A stretch of 64,000 nt of DNA from Emydura subglobosa (GCA_007922225.1 ML680053.1:15445877-15509876); one strand, 5' to 3'; positions 1 through 11,216 are shown, numbered from the stretch's first letter. Numbers and translations: made by a program. Notes: generated from the sequence alone by a model not told the origin.

Positions 1-172
1 CTGTATCTCAACCACCTGCTGCAAGGTCTGACAGATATCTGCCTGCTCTGAACATGTCTACAGGATTAGCCCCACCCTCGTTTGAAAATCCTGCTCTGGG
101 GCTTCGGCTTGAGTTAGGGCTTTGAGCTGTTCATTAGCTATGGGAAGCATCAGGGTGTAAGTGGCATTGTAA

Positions 173-312
173 ATGCCAATCAGCAGAAACTTAGATGCCT
201 ACAAGGTTAGTGGCACCTAAATGGTGGACTGAGGTGCCTAAAGAGGTAGGTAGGTAGGTAGGCAGGCAGGCAGGCAGGCACCTAAATATCTTTGCACATC
301 TGAGCCTATGTG
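173..312. repeat. Interspersed repeat rich in GGCACCTAAA with internal tetranucleotide array
   Basis: Repeated TGCCTA / CACCTAA words in both orientations (GATGCCTAC, GGCACCTAAATGG, AGGTGCCTAAAG, GGCACCTAAATATC) resemble a foldback DNA-element family common in sauropsids. A GGTA array that switches to GGCA (about 246-281) sits inside. Confidence 0.45.
246..281. repeat. Compound microsatellite (GGTA)n-(GGCA)n
   Basis: Four GGTA-type units pass directly into four GGCA units, as if one T-to-C change had spread through half of the array. Confidence 0.85.
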
Positions 313-1560
313 ACTATTTATAAGACAGCTGTCTAACAAACACGTTTATTAAAATATACATCTGGCCAAATTAATAACCTTGTTTGATGCAACTACTCAG
401 TCAACTTCAGTCTGGCCTTCTTCCAGTGCCATATACTGAATGAATGGTACACAGCACAACAGCATGCCTTCGGAAACTTCAGGTAGTGCATGTAGCACTC
501 TACTTGCTCACCAATGTTTCCTGTGCAGATCACATTACACCTGATATGCACCGCTTGTCATATCATTTCTAGGTATAAATCTGAGTGCTGGTTTTGACCC
601 ATTTACCTGAAAGTTATTTTCTTTGCATAATAACTTCCCAAATTAAATCAGATGAGGTTGCTGAATTGACAATCCCTTAATTTAAACAGGAGGAAGTTGC
701 TGGTAGAACAATTTCATCAAGGGATCCTTGACTCTGAATCTGCTCCATTTAGATTCATCAGAACCCAGATATATTGACCTTCAAGGCAAGCTGTAAATCC
801 TGTTTGCTCTGCATTCCCCAGAGCCGGGGATCAGGGAGTGCCAAAGAGAATGTAGTTTGTTTATGGTGAATAGATGAGGAATTCATGACAATAGATAGAT
901 AGACAATAGATAACATTTGTAAATGCAGGGAGAGGCAAAGGGAACATGTACAGACATCTGGACCAATGAACTATGCAGGGGCATATTTTAAAAATCAAAA
1001 TAAATGTAATACTTTTAGTAAGCATATAAAAAAGGTGCAAACGCAACCATGATCAGATTGATTGGCAGATGCAAGCAAAGGAGAATATATTGCCCTGGTG
1101 CTAGGACACCTAAAATATGTTGTGCTCTAATTGCCACATTTTAGAAAAGTTATTGGGAAAATTTATGATGGGCAGCAAATATAATGGAGATTGAGATAAT
1201 ACACATGCTGAGCAACTGCAGGAGCTAAATTCATATAGTCAAGAAAAGAAAAGAATACTCAGAAGGGGACATGGATCAGAGGCAATAAATGCCTGAAGGT
1301 AAGGATATAAATTAAAAAGGGAATTATTATTCATAAATTCATTCAGAAGTTGTTAGGACAAGGTGCAGTGACCTGAAGCTAAAGCTTAGGAAAACTTGAG
1401 TATGAGCAATTGGGCAATGGAACAGATTTCTAAGCAGCAGGACTAGTTTTAACATTTTTCAAAGGCCTTCCAAAAAACATTTTTGGCTCCCCAATTGAAA
1501 GGCTCATTTTAAATAAAAAGGAGGATGCTTTAGGCTGCTGCCAGCTTCTGGAGAAAGGGA
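313..1560. other. No recognised gene or element
   Basis: Ordinary AT-rich sequence with only short, unconvincing open frames. A small AGAT-type run lies near 892-910. Confidence 0.5.
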
Positions 1561-1728
1561 GATCAGTTGTGTATAGTTGCCAACCTGTTTTATCGAGCAA
1601 TGATTTTGAAATAGATGGTGGCGTAGCGGCTGCTAACCCATCCTATCCTTTTCCCAAGACTTTAATTGGTAGTGAGGTCTGTCAATGAAATAACAATAAA
1701 GGAGCATAAATGTGTTAAAATCACTCAC

Positions 1729-1821
1729 CTGAAAGTCGTATGTATTTTCTTTTTTTACTTCTATTTCTTTAGCCTCTTCTTTTTCTGACCCATTCTGGCT
1801 ATCTCCGCACAATTTTCTCAT
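1729..1821 (-). other. Exon-like open segment with strong splice donor
   Basis: On the minus strand an ATG opens a Glu/Lys-rich frame (MRKLCGDSQNGSEKEEAKE...) that runs to TTTCAG and is followed by GTGAGT at 1728-1723, a textbook donor. No convincing acceptor is visible upstream, and I recognise no gene. It lies downstream of SMCO4 on the same strand. It could be the first coding exon of an unannotated transcript or chance. Confidence 0.25.
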
Positions 1822-1829
1822 TTATGTTT

Positions 1830-2505
1830 TCTCTTTTTTATTATTCTATCCTACCTCATCCCTCTGCCTGTTGGTGGGGCCACTCAGCCAGCTACAACTC
1901 TGTCCAAGGGCTTCCAAAAACCCAGATGATCCACAAAGTTTGTGTGTTCCAAAGATCAGTCATGCTGCGAACCAGGAAAAAACCCTAGTGATGGGCTTGC
2001 ATTTTGAAGGTTATCTTTGCAATAAAATGGAATTCCGCTTTCATTGAAGTGAGCTGGGCCTTTTTTTAAAGAGTCCTAAAAAGCACATAGCCCAGCTCTG
2101 TAAAGTGACAGAATTAACCTGGCTGATGCGCTGAGCCAAAGCTACAAGTGTTGCTCCCCTGTATTTCATTCCACGCTAAGGGCAGGAAGTCCTTGCTCCT
2201 ACAAGTCATTCTGTGAAGGCTGTCAGCCATACTCAAACTGAACCTGGGTAACAGGCAAAACTTGTAATGAATACAAGACCAAATCACACCCTATGTCTCA
2301 ATGATCAGAGAGCCATACAGGGTGTGGCTGCGAAAATCCTATCAAGTCAAATCAAACCAAAGATGGACAAAAGTTATGAAAAATCATCACAGTATTACAT
2401 CTTTCTTGGGGTGTTTTTAACCTCTGAATGTTGGCCTTCAGGACTGACTCTGGCTTGTTCACCCAAAAGATAGACATTGTTGCTATGAACAGAGGTACTG
2501 TGGAC
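1830..2505. other. No recognised gene or element
   Basis: No splice-bounded frame or known repeat recognised. The 68-codon frame near 2267-2473 shows no family resemblance. Confidence 0.45.
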
Positions 2506-2510
2506 TGTAA

Positions 2511-3535
2511 GGCTACGTCTACCCAGCAAGGTAAACCCAGGGTTAGTGGGACTTGAGTCAGCTGACCCTGGATTAAAGATCCCAGGGCTTCAGCATCTAC
2601 ATTGATTGCTAACCTGAGATTAGGGATTTTCTAACAAGCACTTGAACCTGGGGCTCTGGCATCCACACTGCAGCACACAAACCTGACTCAAATCAACCAT
2701 CTCCCAGACTCCCTAGCTCCCTCCTGAAACATGGCCGCTCTAGCCCTTTCACTGTGCTGTACTGTGGGAAAACTTAACTGTTCACCCGGCATATTACAGA
2801 AAGTTTGACCATCCCGCCGAGCACTCGTGGTCTGTGTGCTCCCAGCTACTGGCGACAGCATCATGGAGGAGGCACTGTTTGAAGAACTTTTTTCCTTCCA
2901 CTTTCACTCCTGTTTCAGGAAACAGTTTCGTAAGATGCTGGTGGACATCCGTGGCGTGTTCTGACCCATTAAAGACAGCGGACACAGCGTATGATGGAGC
3001 AGGAGAAGGACGACACAGGCAGGGCCAGCTCAAACTGGCTGGTGCTGCTCCATGACACTCGGTACAGCCGCGGATGCCCCTTACATAGCCCAGTGCATCT
3101 GGAGCAAGGCCACAAACACAGGCTTGTACAAGCACATCATCAGACAGGCCTGGGCTGACCAGCAATGAGTCCAGAACTTTGGCATGAAGAAAACTACATT
3201 TCTGGAGCTTTGTGAGCAGCTTGCCCCACTCCGCCAGACACAACTGCAGTCAGCCTTGCCGGTCCAGAAGCCGGTTGCTATAACCACCTGGAAGCTGGCC
3301 ATCCCAGACTGCTAACAGCCATTGCCAACCAGTGTGGTGTCGGAAGGTTGACCTTGGGTAAAGTGGTAGCAGAGGTTTCTGAACCAGTCGGGCATGTGGT
3401 GTACCTGAAGGTTGCGGGCATAAAAGATATTACTGAAGTAATCGCTGGCTTGGAGAGAATGGGGTTTCCTAAATGTGCTGGGACTATTGATGGGACTCAT
3501 GTGCCCATAATTTGCCCTCCTCAAGGAGACACAGT
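2511..3535 (+). pseudogene. PIF/Harbinger DNA transposon remnant with broken transposase
   Basis: The left end (GGCTACGTCTACCC...) looks like the terminus of a Harbinger-type element. From about 2863 a frame starts MEEALFEEL. From about 3145, after an in-frame TGA, the frame continues with residues like FGMKKTTFLELCEQL and PVAITTWKLAIPDC. After a frameshift it goes on at 3348 as LGKVVAEV...GLERMGFPKCAGTIDGTHVPI. The motif GFPxCxGxIDGTHxPI is characteristic of HARBI1-like DDE transposases; the D of DGTH is the first catalytic acidic residue. The rest of the DDE domain is missing, cut off at about 3535. In-frame stops, a frameshift and the truncation make it a dead copy. A Myb/SANT-like partner remnant of the same kind of transposon is at 20257. 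Confidence 0.8.
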
Positions 3536-3539
3536 TGTG

Positions 3540-4860
3540 AGGAGACTCGGGATTGGAGGGGCTATTGGTGTCAGCTTGAAAGGAGTAACCGAGCTAACGG
3601 AAGCCAGGGAGAGGCAGAGGCCACTGTGTTATGAGCAGGCTGCTGGTGTCAGGGCTCTAAGGCAAAGCTGCACATCAGAGAAGCACCCTGCGTTACAGGG
3701 CAGGCGGTGACAGAACCCCCGACTGGTCTGGGAGAACCCCCAAAACGTTACAGCCACCATATGACAATAGTGGAGTTACGACTCACTTTGGGTTTTCTTT
3801 TCTTAGTCTCTCTCAATGTAGATGGTACTGAGGAGTTAGAACTCTCCAATGAGGGTTCCAGAGGTAGATGTGTCAATCTATCTGGTACCAGTGGCCTCAC
3901 CAAGGGCACTACCAGTGGTAGAGGTGTGTCTGATGGTTCCTCTCCAAAGGAATGTCTCTCCTTGCTATCCCTATCATGCCTGGTTGTCACCAAGGCTCGC
4001 TCAGAGCCATGTTTGCTCTTGGAGGAGCATCTTGGTTTTCCAGCCCCAGCAGTATCTGAGGAACCTGCAGCCTCCTTGGTACCAGATCTAGAAGCTGATG
4101 CTTCCAAGACTGTCGACTGAGTGGGAGACTGAGATCTCTTTGGAGAAGACTCTTATTAGGTGAGTCACAGCCCCTTTTCCTGGGGCCTTTAAAGGTCCCT
4201 GAGGTGTTCCTCTTCTTGGAAAAGTGAGGGACTGAAGCCAAAGGGTTGCTAGCTCTACCTGGAGACCAGGATACAGGGGCATTCTCCTGACCTGGCTCCA
4301 ATGGAGGATGAAGAGAGTGCTCCATCATAAGCCTCAACTTGATCTCCTGGTTCTTCCTGGCCCTATATTTCAGAGCTAAATAGAAGTTACACTTCTGTGG
4401 GATGTGCAATTGCCTAGATGGTGGAGACACCTGAAGTGGCCATCGCTAACCGGGATAGCCTCCCAGTAAGTGACAGCACGTTTGAAGTCTGAAGAGCCAG
4501 GCATGCTCTCCTGAGGAACGCAAATCTCCCTGATGAGAGAAGAGAGTTTAACAAAGACACTCCTCCGACTAAAAAACTAAACTAACAACTTTTTAAGCTA
4601 AACTAACTAAGAAAAAGATTCTAAGAAGATGAGGCATGCTGGAAGCAGATACACTACAGCTCCATCTCAGGCCAACATGACTGAGAAGGGATTGATGGTA
4701 GTTCACCTACATATCCTATATAGCCTCAGCATGGGGCATGAGGACGTGCATGCATGGGCAGAAAGGAGACCGCTAATGAAAATCTCCAATCGAAGAGACG
4801 TGGGGCACATGAGCACCTGAAGTGGAGCATCCACAGGGACACTACTTGAAGAAGAACCTG
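3540..4860 (-). mobile_element. Retroelement fragment with gag-like Lys/Ser/Pro-rich frames (class uncertain)
   Basis: Read on the minus strand from about 4855, an untranslated leader-like stretch is followed by two overlapping-register open segments (4430-3987 and 4107-3748). They are rich in Ser, Lys, Arg and Pro (for example SSKSKHGSERALVTTRHDR, EPSDTPLPLVVPLV). This resembles the gag-like first ORF of a turtle LTR or DIRS-type element broken by a frameshift. No protease, reverse transcriptase or integrase motif is visible. The assignment rests on composition and recollection of similar reptile sequences. Confidence 0.4.
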
Positions 4861-4867
4861 ACCTCTG

Positions 4868-5080
4868 AGGGAAGATTAAACAAATGATTGAATGTTTAAT
4901 GTTGAGAAAAGACGACTGAGGGGGACCTGATAACAGTGTTCAAATATGTTAAGTGCTGTTATAAAAAAAGACAGTGATCAATTGTTCGCCATGTCTATTG
5001 AAGGTAGGACCACAATAATGGACTTAGTCTGCAGCAAAGGAGATTTAGGTTAAATATTAGGAAAAACTTTCTAACAGCGC
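4868..5080 (+). mobile_element. CR1 LINE fragment (end of ORF2 / 3' region)
   Basis: The words GAAAAGACGACTGAGGGGGA, ACCTGATAACAGTGTTCAAA and TTTAGGTTAAATATTAGG follow the standard order of the CR1 region just after the reverse transcriptase. The copy is truncated on both sides and stops abruptly at TTTCTAACAG, before the CR1 3' terminus. Confidence 0.85.
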
Positions 5081-5420
5081 GTTTCAGCTGGAGCCCCGCT
5101 AACCCAGTGACAGGACAGCCCATCACTACCAGGGCCCTGGGCTAGGATGCAGTGGAGTCGGGTGGGCCTGCGTCCCTCTTCCCTCTTCTGACCCCAACCT
5201 AGGGCGATCGCCCTGCTGAGGGTTAGAGACTGCTTCCCTTCTGCCTGCCCCCCCTGCCTAAGGACCGGAGCTTTGGACTGTGCGCTCATCCTACGGAGGG
5301 CTAGAGACTGTCCCCTTTTGCTTGGATCGCCCTGCCTAAGTGCTGGGGCCTTGAACTGATTGCTCACCCCACTAAGGACTGGAGACTATTCCCCTTCTGT
5401 TAGAACTCCCGATGGGGCAC
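5080..5420 (-). repeat. Tandem repeat of about 76-78 bp (26 codons on the minus strand)
   Basis: Three imperfect units start at about 5218, 5296 and 5371 and share GAGGGnTAGAGACT, then CCTGCCTAAG and GGACTG / TTGAACTG blocks. Because the unit is close to 78 bp, the minus strand encodes a repeated peptide: QFKAPALRQGDPSKRGQSL, then QSKAPVLRQGGQAEGKQSL. The frame stays open for 98 codons. I believe related sequences occur in other turtles, but I cannot name the element. Confidence 0.6.
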
Positions 5421-5429
5421 AGGCGCTGG

Positions 5430-5870
5430 GAGGTGTGGCAATCATAAGGCACGTGTGAAAAATGTACCAAGCAGGAAACAGAGACAATTTCAGCTGGTTG
5501 GGCAAGAAGTCGACCTTGCTTAGGTGCCTGACTCCAAGAGTGGGTTAGGGGCTGAAGATCCCCAGCGGAGATGCCTATCTTAGGACCAGGCATCCCAGGT
5601 CAGTAACTCAGGTGCCTAAGTCGCTTTCCTTTTCTCAGCATTTCAGTCCTGGCTAGCATAGGTGGCTCCCCACTCAGCTTGCTAGCTTCTGAGGAGCCCT
5701 TTTTTAGGCACCGAACGCTCCTCTCTTGGGGGGGGGGGGACCTGTACACCTTGCCCAGGGCTGACGACCCCACTGGGCAGCGGGTCACTGCAGAGCTAGG
5801 CACTGCAATGCTGGGCGGGGGAGCGATGCCGAAGTATCTTTGAGGATCAGGACCACAGGTGCCTCAGCAG
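5430..5870. repeat. Probable interspersed repeat with AGGTGCCTAA words
   Basis: Words such as TTAGGTGCCTGACTCC, CAGGTGCCTAAGTCGC and TTTTTAGGCACCGAAC recall the element at 173-312. A G-run of about 12 lies at 5729-5740. Element boundaries are not visible. Confidence 0.35.
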
Positions 5871-6780
5871 CACTGACTTGCATTTTATCTGCTTAGAGGC
5901 ACTCCGATTCTACAGTAACGGACAGATAAGAACCAAAATGGATGGAGCTAAGGGCTTTGTTATATTTAACCCTGAACGGACACAGACCGTCAGCCGTATT
6001 TCCAGGTGCAGTGAGGCCTTTAAGCGCCTTCCAGAACTTTGCTGTTTGAACTGCAGAAACTGCAGGCGAGTCACTAGAAGAGGCTGAACAGCTCAGAGAG
6101 ACCTGCCCAATGTCCCAAATGTTACACATGTCAGGGTTTTCCAGGATATCATATTTGCAGCCAGGTAAAATAACTGTAAAAAAATAACAGTAAAGGAAAA
6201 TGCATTTAGAATTGAGAGAGCCAGTCAACTTTAAGAGGTCCAATGTACTTTTCTCAAATCAACTGGTAAATTTCAGGTAATTTTTCAAGGTTTTCCCATA
6301 TATATGCCACACAAAACAGCAGCTTCATCAGAGAGCCAGCCTGAGGCTCAGGGCTGTGATTGAAAGCTTCTTGGGCCATCCATCTATGTGATCTCTGCAG
6401 ATGCAGCATGCTTAGTTCTTGGGAGATACGGGGAAACAAAGGCCGTTGCCTGCATTGCTCCCAAGTGATAATTCTGGGTGGGTGGCGGGGCTCATCTTTG
6501 CTCGTCATGGTCAGGTCTATGATGAGTCTTTCTGCGTGAGAGGGAAAGGCTGCACAGTGTCTTTGAGCAAATGAAGCGGGATCATCCTCTGCCAAGAGGC
6601 TGTTGGAAAGCAATTTTTTAAATCTTACCAAAGGTCATTCTATTACTCACTACTCACAATCTGTAAACAACCACTTGTGCCTGTTGGCTGGGGTGAGGAA
6701 GGAACAACAATTTGAAACTTGCATAGAAAATAAAGACTAAGGCAAGAACAATCGAAATAGTTATTGTGTGCAGTGGTGTA
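5870..6780. other. No recognised gene or element
   Basis: Two modest minus-strand open frames (5893-6243, 6254-6631) show no family resemblance, splice signals or Kozak context. I see nothing else. Confidence 0.4.
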
Positions 6781-6804
6781 GTAGCCACGTCAGATGTTAG
6801 TGCG

Positions 6805-6966
6805 ACGAGGTGGGAGAGGTAATATTTTTTTATTGGACCACCTTATGGTGTTGAAAGCAACAAGCTTTTGATTGTACACAGCGTGCTGTGTAAACACGAA
6901 AGCTTGTCTCTTTCACCAACAGAAGTTGGTCCAATAAAAGATATTACTTTGCTCATCTTGCCTCTC
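6805..6966. mobile_element. Foldback element made of two inverted hammerhead-like tails
   Basis: The left arm reads GGTAATATTTTTTTATTGGACC..., the right arm GTTGGTCCAATAAAAGATATTACT; they are inverted copies. Inside the arms the right half carries GTGCTGTGTAAACACGAAAGCTTGTCTC: a short stem, then GAAA, then GCTTG. The same inverted arrangement recurs at 54605-54845. Confidence 0.7.
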
Positions 6967-7107
6967 AGGAAATAACTAGTTATTCGTTACAATGGTTTAA
7001 CTATTCATTGCTATTTTATAAGTACTCTTTGCAAGCCAATTTCAGGCTAGCCAGCTGTAAACATACTGAGCCTAGTTTGGATAATCCTATACGCCTTTTC
7101 CAACAGT

Positions 7108-7420
7108 ATGACTTCACTGATTACAGGGCAATTACTCCTGCTTTATTCTAGAGCAGTATTGCCACTTCAAACATTCAGTGAGCGCAGCTTAGATAGCATG
7201 ACATTTAAAAACACTTCTTCAAAAATTTACCTTCTGGCTTGTGAACATTCGGGCGTCATGTTTTCAAGCTTTCCTCTGCCCTGTGAAGGCTACAAACTTA
7301 CTTCATTTTTTTAGTAAAAGCTGAGATTCTCTCTTGTCATCACATGGCTCCAGAACCTGGGGTCTTAAATAAAACATATACTGTGGGAGTTGGCAGTCCT
7401 GATAGTATGGAGTCTACATG
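7108..7420. other. No recognised gene or element
   Basis: One 68-codon plus-strand frame (7108-7314) without family resemblance. Nothing else seen. Confidence 0.4.
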
Positions 7421-7438
7421 AGCTTCATTCTGTAAAGA

Positions 7439-7566
7439 ATTTGGCCCTAAATCCTGCAATTAGGCATGGGTGGATTGCAGCACCTGCAAGAAGCCGGTTT
7501 ACTTCAGTGTAGTTCCTCATGAAAGCAACATGCTCGTATGCAAAAACTGCAGGATCAGGACCTGCA
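7439..7566. mobile_element. Foldback MITE-like element (ATCCTGCA family)
   Basis: The left end GGCCCTAAATCCTGCAATT and right end AACTGCAGGATCAGGACC are inverted repeats. Related palindromic copies occur at 10465, 27461, 34456 and 37550. Confidence 0.55.
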
Positions 7567-7621
7567 AGAAATGTAAAGAGCATTCTGTGCTTGAGCTTCT
7601 CCCACCACAGCCCAGATCTGC

Positions 7622-8265
7622 ATAGGGTCACCAACCTTCAAATGGCTGAAAACCAGACACCCCGGCCACACCCCTTCCCCCAAGGCCCCACCTCTCCCTG
7701 CAAGTTGCTCACCCTCCCACCTGCTGCCTGCAGAGCCGGGCTGGGAGGAGCTGATGTGGAACCTGCCTGCCAGCCTGCCCAATCAGGGCAGGGGGGGAGG
7801 TCCCTGGACTGGAGTGAAAGGCCGGAATAATCAGGGCACGGCGGGGTGGGGGGTCAGTCCTCAAAATAAAGGGCCAGGGTAGGGGCAATGGGGCACCGGG
7901 GGGCATGGCAGGGGTCAGTCACTGGAGTGACACAATGGGGCCAGAGGTCGATCCCCAGAGCAAGGAAATCAGGGCACAGTGGCGAGATGACAGAATTACT
8001 GCTCTGCTAGAGAGGGGTCTGGGAACCAGCCAGCTGCTTCTTTCCATGACAAGCACCAGTAGCTCTGCTGAGGAGAGAGCAGCAGCTCTTCCCACTCCCC
8101 ACAGGCAGAGGCCAGTTACTGCCGCTAACTGGACTTTTTAGTGTCCGGTGAGTAGCGTTGATTGGACACTAGCAGGTTCCCTTTTCAACTGGATTTTCTG
8201 GTAAAAAACCCGACACCTGACAATCCTAGGTCTGCACAGATATTTTTGTCCGGGCACCCTAGTGT
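7622..8265. repeat. Unclassified interspersed repeat, possible TAGGGT termini
   Basis: The segment starts TAGGGTCACCAAC, ends GGGCACCCTA, and holds directly repeated AAAACCxGACACC blocks near both ends. The middle is G/C-rich and degenerate. Similar 'gaccaaccttc...ccggacacc' repeats are, as I recall, common in turtles. Confidence 0.45.
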
Positions 8266-8269
8266 ACAT

Positions 8270-10440
8270 TATTCCTTTTTTTTAAAAATGAAGGCCTATT
8301 TCTTATTTCCACTATTTAGCTTTACCAAAAATTATTTTTTCAAAGTGAGGATTTAAAAGGGTAAGCATGCTCCTATTGTGTGATTCAACCAGGAGACTGA
8401 AGATCAAGTGCTATAGCATCTCAAACGTGTGGTTTTACCCTAAAAAACCCTTGCAGTGTCAGTTTTATATGCTGTGGTGACAGGGATTAAGATCTTGTTT
8501 GAGAAATAGCCATTTACACCACTGTATGAGTGCTTAATGTAACTCCTTTCTTTTCTTTACACCTCAAAGCCATTTATAAAAACTCCATTAAAACCTTGAT
8601 CTTTAAGTATTTTACTTAAATTTATGCTTTGAAAATTTGCTCATAATAAATTGCTCCCATAACTTGATTGATCAGAAGGCAACGCTAGGTCTATAATGAC
8701 TTCACCTGATAATGAGCACTCTTGGAAACCATATCACAAGACACTCTTGCAGAAATACCTCAGCATGTTTTTCTGGTAAAATGCTTGTAATCAATCATTC
8801 AGTTTTGCCACAAGCTACTATATGCTGGGAAACAGTAGACTTCAAAAGTATTTTAGAAATAAGATTTCAAACTGACACTTGGAGTAATACATAGTTAAAA
8901 AAAATAATTGATACAGTTAAATCTTTGTTTGGCAAGTTCAGAATACTTGACATTTGACCAGCTGCCATTAGTTTAGTTCCTGATGTTTAAGTGTCAGTGA
9001 TACACGTCAATTTCACACATGACAAAGGAAATACATTTTTCTAATGCATATTCCCATATGCTATAATTAAAAGAGATCTTAGTAAAAGATGCCAAAGCTG
9101 AGGTGCACAATATGATCTTCATAACATACAAACATTGACAGGTCCACAATAGATTATTTTAAAAGGTTTTTTTTAAAGTTTCAAATGAGGACTATTAATT
9201 TAGTCTATGTTATTTTGCATAATGAATACCTCAATAAGTGAAGCATTATATTTTACTACTGGATTTAGCACTCTTTAAAATTGCACATTCCAGGGCACTG
9301 GAAATACTGTGAACTGGTATTCTAATATCCAATAAAGTAATACATAGTTGATTATTTTGATTACTCAGCACGCAGAATACATTAGGCACTGCCCAGAGTG
9401 ACACACACTGTCTTTGTCCTAGAACTCACAATCACAGAAGTGACAAATGAAAGAAATGAGGAGAGCAGACACAAGCGGGGAGAGTCATTATTATCAATGA
9501 TCAGTTAATTACTTGGTTTTTGTGGTAGAAATGAGTCTTGACAGATTGTAAAGGACTAGCATAGAGGCCTTGTGAACTAGTTCAGAGGGGGCAGTCCGGG
9601 GCGCTAGTGCTTCTCAGGACAGCAAGGAACATACAACAGACTCACCAAAAGGACCCCTCCATTGAACTAAAATAGGGAAAACTCATGGGTAAGCAACATG
9701 ACAGGGCAGCAAGGATTCAGATTCAAGACTATTCTCTAACTAGATGGAGTTTTCCTTACACTTAAACAGGCACAAGAGACCAGTGACACTGTAGAATTTG
9801 TGTGGAGGTTGTGTGGACAGTGGAGTGTTCGCTTCCTCGGCCCCAAATTTTAATTCATTCTTATTTAATGTGACCAACTTTTATCCAGAGTGGACAATGT
9901 GACGCCACAGAACAGTGGCTGTCTCTAAGAAAGAGGTAATGGGTAGTCACAGGAAAGTAGACGAGGACAAACCTGTTAATAGCCATGAGAACCAGAGTAA
10001 CAATTGAGAAGGGGGGGCATCAGAGACTGACCAACTCCAACACAGCCATCATTTAGGCCAATCTCTAACTGCAGGGGGGGCATTCCCTCAATACAAGAAG
10101 TCCCAGTGGTTTTTCAAGAACTGGAGATGCTTTGAGCACAAGGAGGTGCTGCAGGAAGTAGTACTTGGTGATTCAGTAGATAGCACCCTTCCACCTGAGA
10201 CAACAGTGATCCAAAGCCCATGATGGTCAATGTGCAAACATTTCAAGTGAGCAGGAGGACTGAAATCAGGGCCACTTCTGATCATTAAAGATCCCAGCTT
10301 TTTTTCTGAGCATAAAGATTTAATTCTCATGTCTTTGACCAAATTCTAACAGCCACTTACATTCTGCTGACCCAAAATTTCTCCTGCAGTTTCAGTGCGC
10401 CTGGCATTCTACACAATAGCATCTTTATCACACGACAGTT
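8270..10440. other. No recognised gene or element
   Basis: Mostly AT-rich, single-copy-looking sequence. G-runs of 7-8 at about 10011 and 10073. The 84-codon minus-strand frame 10088-10342 has no support. Confidence 0.45.
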
Positions 10441-10464
10441 TAGTGCAGGAAATGAATAAAGTCT

Positions 10465-10560
10465 TAATCCTGCCTGGGAGTAATCCCAGTGACTTCAGTG
10501 GAACTGCCCATGTGTTGACAGGTAAACGCATGCAAAAGAGTTTGCAGGGGTTAGGCCTTT
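10465..10560. mobile_element. Foldback MITE-like element (ATCCTGCA family)
   Basis: Starts CTTAATCCTGCCTGGGAGTA, contains CCCAGTGACTTCAGTGGAA at its centre and ends AGTTTGCAGGGGTTAGGCC, the inverse of the start with decay. Confidence 0.5.
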
Positions 10561-10579
10561 TTCACTTCCTGCAGTAAAC

Positions 10580-11185
10580 GATTGTGGGAAATACTGTTAA
10601 CAGCTGCTGTGTTGTATTCCTCCTCAGCAACATCTGCCCTGAAGTGATGAGTGACGTGATCCCTAAACTACCTCCCTGAAATGTTTTGAGGTTTTTTAGT
10701 TACAAAGTGCTTTGATTTCCTTGAGATGAAGGGATGAGCAGCAGAAGTGCACAGTACCGGATTTTATTGGAATTTTGATATATTTTTCTTTTTAACTTCC
10801 TGGAGTGCAACCGTCAGGTTTGATGCTAGGTTCTAAAGAGGAATTTTGATCCATAAAAGAATGGCCATTTGAATAAAGTGTTTGAAAGCCTAACCTACAT
10901 TATTCCATATTTTCTTCATGTAAAGAACAGAAAATTCAAGGCCTGTGACTATGTTTGTTTATATAATTACCCATCAGCTATTTTGCCGTGACAAATCAGT
11001 AGAATCTTTCTCTCTGGCTTCTGCAAGACTGTTCTGGTAGATCTTATATTATTCACTTTGACTATTCAAGTCCCATGGGAAAGAGAAATCCTTTTGTAAG
11101 TGCTCTGTATAGCGTTTAATGAAGAATACTACATAATGTAGGTCATGTTTCACGAGAGAGCCACTTTTTGGCAAAACAAGGTGAA
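10580..11185. other. No recognised gene or element; SMCO4 downstream flank
   Basis: AT-rich sequence beyond the inferred SMCO4 polyadenylation site. No exon or repeat recognised. Confidence 0.4.
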
Positions 11186-11210
11186 GATGCTAAGTACGAT
11201 TAATATCTTC

Positions 11211-11216
11211 TTTATT
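11211..11216 (-). terminator. SMCO4: Polyadenylation signal AATAAA for SMCO4
   Basis: The plus-strand TTTATT here is AATAAA on the minus strand, about 450 nt past the SMCO4 stop codon. Beyond it (lower coordinates) the minus strand has T/G-rich stretches such as TTGTTTTGCC and GTGGCTCTCTCGTG, as expected downstream of a cleavage site. Confidence 0.65.

Noticed and set aside
5218..5420. CRISPR-like spacing of direct repeats
   Set aside because: Units are contiguous imperfect tandem copies with no spacers, in a vertebrate genome.
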